Shown here piece after piece: positions 1 through 6,092 of a stretch of DNA of 6,092 nucleotides (within the stretch, counting starts at the first letter, position 1; each line of letters begins with the position of its first letter). The notes under the pieces are model-generated. The model searched no databases and was not told where the DNA came from. It saw only the letters and a list, made by a program, of their open reading frames with translations. The position numbers and the translations under genes were made by a program. This DNA comes from Bacteroidales bacterium. GTDB lineage: Bacteria; Bacteroidota; Bacteroidia; Bacteroidales; JAADJA01. The stretch is from positions 1 through 6,092 of the forward strand of contig JAIOTR010000180.1 in the NCBI GenBank assembly GCA_021106665.1, given 5' to 3'.

Positions 1-1590
1 ATTATAGGTGCCATTTGAACCACATGCACTAAAATCATTATCTGAATCTGGGAGTTGTACAACTTTTACCAAAGGCTCAGGAACTGTACCATCAGCCAGA
101 CCAACCAATCCTGCAATATTCCAGTTGTAATCCAGACCATACTCTACAGACATAGACACCCATCCCCCTCCTGTAGTTATCATATCGCCATTGTAAGCAA
201 TAGCTGGTCCGTCGTCACAACCGGCAGGGGATGTACCTGCTACATGAGTTACTTCATATCCAAACCACAAATCTGTTGCTGCATTAATATACAACGGTGT
301 GGTTAAGACTACATTGTTCCAGTCATCAACGTTAAATGCTATAACCTCCTGACTATGTATTTCGTTTGTCCCGTTAGGACCTGTCCACACTTTAATGATG
401 TATGAAGCATTTGGATCACCATTTGCATAGAATTCAATTTCCATAAGATCCAATCCATTAGAGGCAGTTAATTGGTCAGGATACCAATGAGAAGCGACAC
501 TGAATGTTCCTCCATTAGTGAGTCCTATACCATTACCGGTGTTTATACCAGCATCCCACCTGATCCATTGTGGAATGCCGGGTTCATCCCAAGATAGATC
601 TATCGGATCCCATAGAATTATGTAATCTGGACCTATTAGGTTTAGTGGTGCTGGTGGAGTTGGGTCAATTATATATACTTCATCAGCACAAACCTGCCAT
701 GATTCACCCCAATCATGAATTGCTGTAACACAATATTCGTAAGTACCGAGTTCAAGGTCATACTCAAAGTACTCAGTTATGGGGTCTTCAATAAATGTCA
801 TAAATTCATCATTTTTATAAACATTATAACCGAGCAAATCTTCAGTATAACCTTCAGGAGGATCCCAGCCCACTTTTACATCATTGTCTGATATGAGTTC
901 AGCAGTTACGTTTTGAGGAATTCCTGAAGGTGTCCATATCCCATCATCAAATTCGTAATTATCAATATAGAATAGCGGATTTACATACACTCCACCATCC
1001 CATGCATAAAAATTATTTCCTCCTAATTGATTCAAAGTACCTGTACCGAATGTTCCTGTGCTCCAAATCCAGCCATGTATCAATACATCATCCAGGTAGA
1101 ACTCGCCCCAGTCATTGTCAAGGTCTATCACCACCTTAATTTCTAACCAGGTATTATACTCAAATGTAAATATCTGCGCAAGGGCTCCACCGGCATCTAT
1201 ATTACCCTCACCCGGATTGGTGTGTCCAAAATAAACCTGCATGCCCCATGTTGGAGTTGGAGAAAACTCATGCAAGGTATTAAAGTATGCATCACCTCCT
1301 TCCGGGATATAAATATCAAAAATAATCTCAAAGTATCCGGCAGTCCAGTTTGGAAGTGCATATACAAGGTCATTGGTTCCTGTTATATTTACTACATTAC
1401 TACTAATGTTTTGAATGTAGGGGTCCTCATCAGAGCCGGGAGAATTACTCCATGTTGTCCAGTCATCAGGATTTTGTATTACAAGTTGTTCGCCTACATT
1501 GTATGATTCAAAATCATCAAAAAAATCCTGAGCGAAAATAAGGCTGGTCGCGACCAGAAACAGAATGGTAGTTATTGCAATCTTTTTCAT
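1..1590 (-). CDS. T9SS-type secreted modular protein, paralog A (3' end outside window)
   Basis: The frame is open from the ATG at 1590 to the window edge: 530 codons and no stop, checked codon by codon. Residues 1-20 are a signal peptide (MKKIAITTILFLVATSLIFA) with predicted cleavage before Gln21, a usual +1 residue for exported Bacteroidota proteins. Residues 21-213 form a ConA/LamG-like beta-sandwich, with conserved blocks FDDFESYNVGEQ, WGMQVYFGH, DLDNDWGEFYLDD and LNQLGG. Residues 225-308 are an FnIII module with a likely disulfide pair (YEYC...VCADE). Residues 315-335 begin a second FnIII, interrupted by a jelly-roll-like domain (WIRWDAG at 342 to about 501). The rest of that FnIII and the expected T9SS sorting domain lie outside the window. 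No catalytic motif was recognised, so adhesion or glycan binding is only inferred. The gene starts 84 bp after the stop of paralog B and has its own upstream -7-like box. Val365 stands where B and C have Cys. Confidence 0.88.
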   Translation of the reverse strand, partial: MKKIAITTILFLVATSLIFAQDFFDDFESYNVGEQLVIQNPDDWTTWSNSPGSDEDPYIQNISSNVVNITGTNDLVYALPNWTAGYFEIIFDIYIPEGGDAYFNTLHEFSPTPTWGMQVYFGHTNPGEGNIDAGGALAQIFTFEYNTWLEIKVVIDLDNDWGEFYLDDVLIHGWIWSTGTFGTGTLNQLGGNNFYAWDGGVYVNPLFYIDNYEFDDGIWTPSGIPQNVTAELISDNDVKVGWDPPEGYTEDLLGYNVYKNDEFMTFIEDPITEYFEYDLELGTYEYCVTAIHDWGESWQVCADEVYIIDPTPPAPLNLIGPDYIILWDPIDLSWDEPGIPQWIRWDAGINTGNGIGLTNGGTFSVASHWYPDQLTASNGLDLMEIEFYANGDPNASYIIKVWTGPNGTNEIHSQEVIAFNVDDWNNVVLTTPLYINAATDLWFGYEVTHVAGTSPAGCDDGPAIAYNGDMITTGGGWVSMSVEYGLDYNWNIAGLVGLADGTVPEPLVKVVQLPDSDNDFSACGSNGTYN

Positions 1591-1593
1591 GGG

Positions 1594-1615
1594 TTTGAAA
1601 TTTAGATTGATTTAT
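1594..1615 (-). promoter_or_regulatory. Conserved 5' leader of paralog A
   Basis: These 22 nt are identical to 3738-3759 in front of paralog B; the core in sense orientation is ATCAATCTAAATTTCAAA, ending 3 nt before the ATG. The element is A/T-rich and has no purine-rich Shine-Dalgarno motif. Its position, downstream of the -7 box, makes it probably the 5' untranslated region and start-proximal ribosome-loading region. Confidence 0.6.
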
Positions 1616-1621
1616 TCCTAC

Positions 1622-1629
1622 CAAAAGTA
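1622..1629 (-). promoter_or_regulatory. Candidate Bacteroidota -7 box for paralog A
   Basis: The minus strand reads TACTTTTG, a full match to the Bacteroidota primary sigma factor -7 consensus TAnnTTTG. It lies 31 nt upstream of the ATG at 1590. A TTG is present further up (1645-1643), but the spacing of 13 nt is too short for the usual -33 element, so only the -7 box is supported. Paralog B has an equivalent box in the same setting. Confidence 0.5.
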
Positions 1630-1674
1630 ATAAAAAAATCAGCAAAAAAAAACTTAAATACTTTTATATCAATA

Positions 1675-3735
1675 TTATTCAATAATAATCTTCCTTAAAA
1701 TCCTCTCATCTTTAAAATCTATCTGCAAAAAGTAAATTCCAGGATTAAGTAAAGAAACATCGAATCTGTGGCTTTTATTATTTACCATTTCTTCAGCAAC
1801 GATTTGTCCTGTTTGGTTATAAACTTTCAGATTGACAATTTCAAATTCCGAATCTATTGTAACAATATCTGATGCCGGATTTGGGAATATTTCAATATAA
1901 TTTATGGTTCTATTTATAATACCTGTACACAAATCAACTACCCAAATATTTGACGGATATGATTCGCCCTCCGGATCCCAAACAGCAGTTACAAAAAACT
2001 GATATTCTCCAGATTCACCTGGAACAAAAGAAAAAGGAGAAGTAACAGGGCCAATTACGACAAAGAATGAAGAACCTGGGAATTTAACATAGGCATTGAA
2101 GTAAAGAAAATCCTTCGTACCATTAGGGCTAGGATTTAAAGTACTACTTTGCGAACAACATGGTTTAATATCAATCCCAGAATTTGGAAAATTTACAATC
2201 TTACTCATAGATTGAGATGTTATACCATCTGCCAATCCCAGCAAAGCTGCAAGGTTCCAATTGTAATTGAATCCTAAAGTTTGGGACATTGAAACCCATT
2301 CATCTACCCAGAATAACATATCACCATTATAAGGAATTGCAGGTCCATCATCACAACCTGCTGGGAAAGTACTGGGTCCATGAGTTATTTCGTATCCAAA
2401 CCACAGATCTTCTGCTGCACTGATGGTATGCGGGGTGTATAAGACTACTGTATTCCAGTCATCAACATTAAAAGAGATTACTTCCTGGCTTAATACTTCA
2501 TTTATACCATCAGGGCCTGTCCAGATTTTGATAGTATAGGTTGCATCAGGATCTCCATTGTTATAAAATTCAATTTCCATAATCTGAAGTCCGTCGTATG
2601 GAATTAATTGGTCAGGATACCAATGAGATGCACAACTGAAGGTGCCACCACTTAAATAGCCAATTCCATTGCCAGTATTGACTCCAGCATCCCACCTGAT
2701 CCATTCACCATAATAATAGTCCCAGGTAAGATGAATGGTGTCTCCCAGGTTATAACATTCTGGTCCTGTTAAATTAGTTGGTGCTGGCGGGGGTGGTGGA
2801 GCTTCTATAATAATTTCATCTGCACAAGCTTGCACTGATTCCCCTTCATTATAAACTGCCGAAACACAGAAGATATAACTGCCTGGGCTCAGGTTGGGAA
2901 ATTCAATAGGATAAGGCGACCCAACAGTAAAATAGTCAATCCAGTAGGAATTAAGATAGATATTGTATCCTTCCAAAATAGCACCACCTCCTCCTCCAGT
3001 TGGTGGATCCCAGGTCAATAATACTGTGTTTTGGTTTACAACTGTTGCTGTGACATTTTGAGGGGGATTAAGTATTGGAGGTCCAACGGAAGCAAAAGAA
3101 TAATTATCGAAGTAATAGTTCGGGTTGCTAAAATAACCACCATTCCATGCAAAAAAATTGTTTCCACCAAGCTGGTTTAATGTTCCGGTTCCGTTAAATC
3201 CAGTACTCCAAATCCAGCCGTGAATCCAGTCATCATTAAGATAAAAGTTTCCCCAGTCATTGTCAAGGTCTATCTCAACTTTAACACTTAACCACGTATC
3301 ATATTCAAAAGTAAAAGTTTGTGCTAAAATTTCCCCTCCATCAATGGCTCCTTCACCGTAATTATTATGTCCGAAGTAAACTTGCATTCCCCATGCAGGA
3401 GTTGGTGAAAATTCCTGTAATGTGTTAAAATATGCCTCACTGCTATCCGGGATGTATAAATCAAATTGTATTTCATATTCGCTATAAGTCAAGTTTGAGA
3501 TTTCATAAATGAGGTCATTTGTGCCGGTAATGTGTACTACATTCCCACCCAGGTTTTGTATAAATGGATCAGCATCTGAACCAGGTGTATAACTCCCAGT
3601 AGTCCAGTCAAAAGGATTTTGCACAACGAGCTGTTCTCCCACATTGTAGGATTCAAAATCATCCAAAAATATTTGGGCAGAGATAAAACTGGTCATAGAT
3701 AGAATCAGAGCGGCAGTCAACAAAACTCTTTTCAT
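1675..3735 (-). CDS. T9SS-type secreted modular protein, paralog B (complete, 686 aa)
   Basis: This is the only complete copy. Residues 1-20 are a signal peptide (MKRVLLTAALILSMTSFISA), with Gln21 as the likely mature N-terminus; it aligns with the start of paralog A, which fixes the start codon. No Shine-Dalgarno is seen, as is usual in Bacteroidota. Residues 22-213 are a ConA/LamG-like beta-sandwich. Residues 223-311 are FnIII-1 (PPQNVTATV, LLTWDPP, EGYNIY), with Cys290 and Cys304 probably bonded. A proline linker (312-319) follows. FnIII-2 is split: its first strands lie at 317-341 and the rest at 541-603. Between them are a jelly-roll-like insert (344-503) and a Ser/Asn-rich linker (505-540). 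Residues 612-686 are a T9SS type A sorting domain: FPNPASD, then LKVYNQTGQ, LNPGIYFLQI and the basic end LRKIIIE. In known systems this tail directs export through the outer-membrane T9SS and is cleaved during anchoring or release. No enzyme signature was recognised; a surface adhesin or glycan-binding role is inferred. Confidence 0.93.
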   Translation of the reverse strand: MKRVLLTAALILSMTSFISAQIFLDDFESYNVGEQLVVQNPFDWTTGSYTPGSDADPFIQNLGGNVVHITGTNDLIYEISNLTYSEYEIQFDLYIPDSSEAYFNTLQEFSPTPAWGMQVYFGHNNYGEGAIDGGEILAQTFTFEYDTWLSVKVEIDLDNDWGNFYLNDDWIHGWIWSTGFNGTGTLNQLGGNNFFAWNGGYFSNPNYYFDNYSFASVGPPILNPPQNVTATVVNQNTVLLTWDPPTGGGGGAILEGYNIYLNSYWIDYFTVGSPYPIEFPNLSPGSYIFCVSAVYNEGESVQACADEIIIEAPPPPPAPTNLTGPECYNLGDTIHLTWDYYYGEWIRWDAGVNTGNGIGYLSGGTFSCASHWYPDQLIPYDGLQIMEIEFYNNGDPDATYTIKIWTGPDGINEVLSQEVISFNVDDWNTVVLYTPHTISAAEDLWFGYEITHGPSTFPAGCDDGPAIPYNGDMLFWVDEWVSMSQTLGFNYNWNLAALLGLADGITSQSMSKIVNFPNSGIDIKPCCSQSSTLNPSPNGTKDFLYFNAYVKFPGSSFFVVIGPVTSPFSFVPGESGEYQFFVTAVWDPEGESYPSNIWVVDLCTGIINRTINYIEIFPNPASDIVTIDSEFEIVNLKVYNQTGQIVAEEMVNNKSHRFDVSLLNPGIYFLQIDFKDERILRKIIIE

Positions 3736-3737
3736 GA

Positions 3738-3759
3738 TTTGAAATTTAGATTGATTTAT
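3738..3759 (-). promoter_or_regulatory. Conserved 5' leader of paralog B
   Basis: This is the second copy of the 22-nt leader, identical at every position to 1594-1615 and ending 2 nt before the ATG at 3735. The two signal-peptide coding stretches that follow are only about 60% identical (36 of 60 nt by eye), so the leader is better conserved than the adjacent coding sequence. Confidence 0.6.
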
Positions 3760-3778
3760 ACCTGTTTTTTGTTTCTAT

Positions 3779-3786
3779 CAAAAATA
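3779..3786 (-). promoter_or_regulatory. Candidate Bacteroidota -7 box for paralog B
   Basis: The minus strand reads TATTTTTG, a full match to TAnnTTTG, 43 nt upstream of the ATG at 3735. It corresponds to the box of paralog A; about 12 extra nt (A-rich) lie between the box and the shared leader in B. No clear -33 element is visible. Having one per gene suggests that each copy can be transcribed on its own, although read-through from the upstream paralog is also possible because no strong terminator separates them. Confidence 0.5.
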
Positions 3787-3831
3787 ACAATAAAATGCAG
3801 TAAATAAAAAATTAACTGTTGTCAATCAAGA

Positions 3832-6045
3832 TTATTCAATAACAATCTTCCTCAAAATCCTGTCATCTTCAAAATCTATTTGTAAAAAGTAAATTCCAGG
3901 ATTTAACAAGGAAGCATCAAACTTATAGTTATTATTATTTATCAATTCATCAGTAACAATTTGACCTTTTGGAGTGTAAACTTTCAGAGAAACAATTTCA
4001 AATTCTGATTCTATTGTAACAATATCTGATGCTGGATTTGGATAAACTTTAGTACTGCTTGAAAAAGTCTCCTCAATCCCTGTTAACACATCACACACAT
4101 GAATATTTGATGGACCGGATTCCCCTTCAGGATCCCAAACCATCGTGACAAAAAATTCATGTGATCCCGACACTGTGGGAACATAGCAAAACTCTGGATC
4201 AGTTGTAGTACCATAGACTACAAAGAAAGAAACTCCTGGTGTTTTAACGTATAAATTAAAATGGCTAAAGTCTTTGGTTGCTTTTGACAGGCCTGAATTG
4301 TTAAACCACTTTGAGTCAGAAGAAGAAGGATTAATAATTGAGGGTGAAATATCTACAGTATTACACATTGGTTTTAGGGTGCTGCCATCAGTTAAACCAA
4401 CCAAAGCGGCAAGATTAAAATTATAATCATACCCGATATCCACTGACAAAGATTCCCATCCGGCACCTACATTGATCATATCACCATTATAAGGTATGGC
4501 AGGCCCATCGTCACAACCTGCTGGATAGGTTCCGAAAGTGTGTGTAACTTCATAACCAAACCATAGATCTTCTGCAGCACTGATGGTATGTGGAGCGTTC
4601 AAAACAACAGTATTCCAGTCATCAACATTAAATGAGGTTACTTCCTGGCTTAATACTTCATTAGTACCATCTGGGCCGGTCCAGATTTTAATAATGTATG
4701 TAGCATCCGGATCTCCGTTGGCATAAAATTCAATCTCCATTATTTGCAATCCATTATAATCCATAAGCTGATCAGGATACCAATGTGAGGCACAACTAAA
4801 AGGGCCTCCACCTAAAACACCAATTCCATTTCCAGTATTGATTCCAGCATCCCACCTGATCCACTCAGCTGCGCCAGGAAAATCCCAGGTTAAACAAATA
4901 GTATCTCCAAGTTCAATATAATCTGGGCCTGTAAGATTATATGGTGTTGGGCCTGGAGGGCCAAATACAATTACGGGATCAGCACATGCAGGAATAGATT
5001 CCCCCTCATCATATACTGCTGATATGCAATATTCATAAAAGCCCGGATCTAAATCATTAATATTATATTCTGTTGTTGGAATGGGAATATAGTCAATAAA
5101 AACATCATTTCCATAAATATTGTATCCTTGCAATATTGCAGTTTCATTATTTGTAATGTCCATTTGCTCAATAATATACTTAGTTCCTGATAGAGAATTT
5201 CCAGCATTTCTGGAAATGCCACTTCCAATTTGTGTAATTGGAATTTTGGGTGATTCTACAAATATTTTATCTTCAGCTGACAAGATCCATAGGTCCATCA
5301 AGAAATCACCAATTGTGGAAAGCGTCATTTCACTGTAATTATTTAACAATCCTTGAAATGATAAACCATCAGGTCCCCAATTGTCACTATCTAAGCAGGG
5401 ATAGGCATTATCAGGATCATTGCTTAATGGTTCAAGAAAAACTCCAACAGAGCCGGACAAGCCTTCAATTGATCCTAAATCAATACCCAATTCCCAAATA
5501 TCATCACCAGTGGTTTGCAAAGGCCCGATTACTCCAACTTCAGTATATGTATTCCAATCTACTATGTGTAGTTTATAATCCCATGTTCCATAAATACCCC
5601 ATGATGAATGGCGAAAATCAAGATATTCAATGGTACAATCAGGGAAACCTGAAATATCATAAACAACTCCATAACCATTGTCAAATTCCTGAAAGTAACC
5701 ATTTTCAGGATTACCATCATGTTGTATTAGTTCGATCAATTCACCAGATCCGCCCAAAGGAGGTACCCAATCAATGAATACATCGTTTTCATTTTCAACG
5801 ACAGCTGTTACATTTTGAGGTGGAAAATACCAGGTTCCGATATAATCTACTAAATAATTATCAATATAATAATCCGGATTGGCATACACTCCACCGTCCC
5901 ATGCATAGAAGTTACTACCGCCAAGCTGGTTTAATGTTCCCGTTCCAAATGTCCCTGTACTCCAAAACCAACCATGAATTAATATATCATCAAGATAGAA
6001 TTCTCCCCAGTCATTGTCGAGGTCAACCCCAACTCTAACAGTCAT
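3832..6045 (-). CDS. T9SS-type secreted modular protein, paralog C, main frame (5'-frameshifted)
   Basis: This frame has 737 codons from the first available ATG, but that ATG is not a natural start. It falls inside the N-terminal beta-sandwich, at the position of residue 150 of A and B, and has no signal peptide. The missing N-terminal part is in another frame just upstream. Residues 1-64 are the end of the ConA/LamG-like domain. FnIII-1 is split: strands at 75-95 and 302-362, with a beta-rich insert (about 105-255) and a linker (256-301) that A and B lack. FnIII-2 is also split: 370-388 and 593-655, around the jelly-roll insert (395-553). Residues 661-737 are a T9SS type A sorting domain (VYPNPASD, LNPGIYFLQI, LRKIVIE). 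Cysteine pairs 340/354 and 418/511 match those of B. The reading frame from 6045 to the stop is intact and well conserved, so either the damage is recent or the missing base is a sequencing error. As read, the product would stay in the cytoplasm. Confidence 0.85.
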   Translation of the reverse strand: MTVRVGVDLDNDWGEFYLDDILIHGWFWSTGTFGTGTLNQLGGSNFYAWDGGVYANPDYYIDNYLVDYIGTWYFPPQNVTAVVENENDVFIDWVPPLGGSGELIELIQHDGNPENGYFQEFDNGYGVVYDISGFPDCTIEYLDFRHSSWGIYGTWDYKLHIVDWNTYTEVGVIGPLQTTGDDIWELGIDLGSIEGLSGSVGVFLEPLSNDPDNAYPCLDSDNWGPDGLSFQGLLNNYSEMTLSTIGDFLMDLWILSAEDKIFVESPKIPITQIGSGISRNAGNSLSGTKYIIEQMDITNNETAILQGYNIYGNDVFIDYIPIPTTEYNINDLDPGFYEYCISAVYDEGESIPACADPVIVFGPPGPTPYNLTGPDYIELGDTICLTWDFPGAAEWIRWDAGINTGNGIGVLGGGPFSCASHWYPDQLMDYNGLQIMEIEFYANGDPDATYIIKIWTGPDGTNEVLSQEVTSFNVDDWNTVVLNAPHTISAAEDLWFGYEVTHTFGTYPAGCDDGPAIPYNGDMINVGAGWESLSVDIGYDYNFNLAALVGLTDGSTLKPMCNTVDISPSIINPSSSDSKWFNNSGLSKATKDFSHFNLYVKTPGVSFFVVYGTTTDPEFCYVPTVSGSHEFFVTMVWDPEGESGPSNIHVCDVLTGIEETFSSSTKVYPNPASDIVTIESEFEIVSLKVYTPKGQIVTDELINNNNYKFDASLLNPGIYFLQIDFEDDRILRKIVIE
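5143..5733 (-). other. Extra inserted beta-domain plus linker inside FnIII-1 of paralog C
   Basis: These codons (residues about 105-301 of the main frame of C) have no counterpart in A or B. There the FnIII-1 strand WDPP passes through a short Gly-rich or acidic loop straight into (E/L)GYN(I/V)Y. The insert starts IELIQHDGNPENGYFQ and is rich in aromatic and acidic residues (LDFRHSSWGIYGTW, DDIWELGIDL), ending with MDLWI at about 250-254; this spacing resembles a jelly-roll sandwich. A polar linker (256-301, SGISRNAGNSLSG) follows, then the FnIII resumes at LQGYNIYGN. Both codons and frame are continuous with the flanks, so this is a domain and not a mobile element. I do not recognise a named family for it. 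Confidence 0.7.
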
Positions 6046-6092
6046 CCATGTATCATATCAAAGGTAAATATTTGCGCTAAGGCTCCGCCACC
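6042..6092 (-). pseudogene. Upstream fragment of paralog C in the shifted frame
   Basis: Reading in from the window edge, this frame gives GGGALAQIFTFDMIHG and then TGA at 6044-6042. The segment GALAQIFTF is identical to residues 135-143 of paralog A, so this is the coding sequence of the N-terminal beta-sandwich of C. After TTTGA the frame is lost: A and B have codons for F-E-Y-(N/D)-T-W here, while C has one A fewer (TTTGATATG against TTTGAATATG in B). The stop TGA overlaps the ATG at 6045 as ATGA. The signal peptide and about 130 residues of this gene are expected beyond 6092. Confidence 0.8.

Larger units (their letters stand above)
1..6092 (-). repeat. Tandem direct array of three paralogous genes
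   Basis: Three head-to-tail copies with the same domain order fill the window. The A and B start codons are 2145 bp apart. Coding identity is high: the last 70 nt of B and C (from 1675 and from 3832) differ at only about 6 positions by eye. Homology stops at the stop codon; the DNA just after the two stops is not clearly alike. Neither end of the array is seen, so there may be more copies on both sides. Confidence 0.85.

Noticed and set aside
930..1139. Plus-strand frame resembling another at 5820-6038 (both with HTLH.PMH and a similar ending)
   Set aside because: The likeness results from antisense reading of the same conserved N-terminal domain in A and C. It is not evidence for a conserved small gene. 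The frames at 55-306 and 1222-1506 are antisense shadows as well.
1591..1674. Intrinsic terminator between B and A (sense run of nine T at 1652-1644)
   Set aside because: There is a T-tract but no GC-containing stem in front of it; only weak A-T pairing is possible. The gap 3736-3831 has no hairpin either.
3820..3825. TTGACA (minus strand) as a -35 box for paralog B
   Set aside because: It is 33 nt from the candidate -7 box, too far for a promoter pair, and Bacteroidota primary sigma factors do not use this element in the enterobacterial way.
5238..5777. Plus-strand open frame of 179 codons opposite the extra domain of paralog C, and a shorter one at 5120-5338
   Set aside because: They lie antisense to a well-conserved secreted-protein frame, have an odd composition rich in His, Gln, Tyr and Asn, and show no recognisable domain. 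They are explained by codon bias on the other strand.
6043..6045. ATG at 6045 as the true start of paralog C
   Set aside because: It sits inside a conserved domain, has no signal peptide or leader like those of A and B, and the preceding frame encodes the matching upstream part of the domain.
6042..6065. Programmed ribosomal frameshift at the break in C
   Set aside because: No heptameric slippery sequence or clear downstream stem is visible, and A and B read through the same place in one frame. A plain deletion or read error is simpler.
1..6092. An enzyme such as a peptidase or glycoside hydrolase within the family
   Set aside because: I found no catalytic triad, metal-binding HExxH motif or hydrolase signature in the translated frames; all recognisable segments look like binding or structural beta-domains.

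Overview
The window reads as a piece of a Bacteroidota genome, probably a Flavobacteriia-like or related free-living lineage. The evidence is AT-rich DNA, leader peptides cleaved just before a glutamine, promoter -7 boxes of the TAnnTTTG type, no Shine-Dalgarno sequences, and C-terminal sorting domains of the type IX secretion system (T9SS). The genus cannot be told from this sequence.

Almost all of the DNA is taken up by three tandem paralogous genes on the minus strand, so transcription runs from high to low coordinates. In transcription order they are gene C (6092 and beyond to 3832, 5' end outside the window), gene B (3735 to 1675, complete, 686 aa) and gene A (1590 to 1 and beyond, 3' end outside the window, 530 codons visible). 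The gaps are 96 bp and 84 bp. No RNA gene, CRISPR array, insertion sequence or convincing plus-strand gene was seen.

The shared plan is: signal peptide; N-terminal concanavalin-A/LamG-like beta-sandwich of about 200 aa; a first fibronectin type III (FnIII) module; a second FnIII module split by an inserted jelly-roll-like domain (WIRWDAG to YNGDM) and a linker; and a T9SS type A sorting domain of about 75 aa, visible in B and C. No catalytic motif was recognised. The likely role is exported or surface-anchored adhesion or carbohydrate binding, which is an inference from architecture only.

Several points stand out. Gene C has a one-base frameshift near 6058 that separates its main frame from its N-terminal domain and signal peptide. 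Gene C also carries a second inserted beta-domain plus linker, of about 200 aa, inside its first FnIII module, at the position where all three genes have an insertion in the second. Gene C is closer to A in the N-terminal domain but closer to B in the jelly-roll domain, which suggests mosaicism by recombination. Genes A and B share a perfectly identical 22-nt leader in front of otherwise divergent signal-peptide codons, and each has its own candidate -7 box. I see no sign of a new defence or metabolic system; the interest lies in how a tandem family of secreted modular proteins diversifies.
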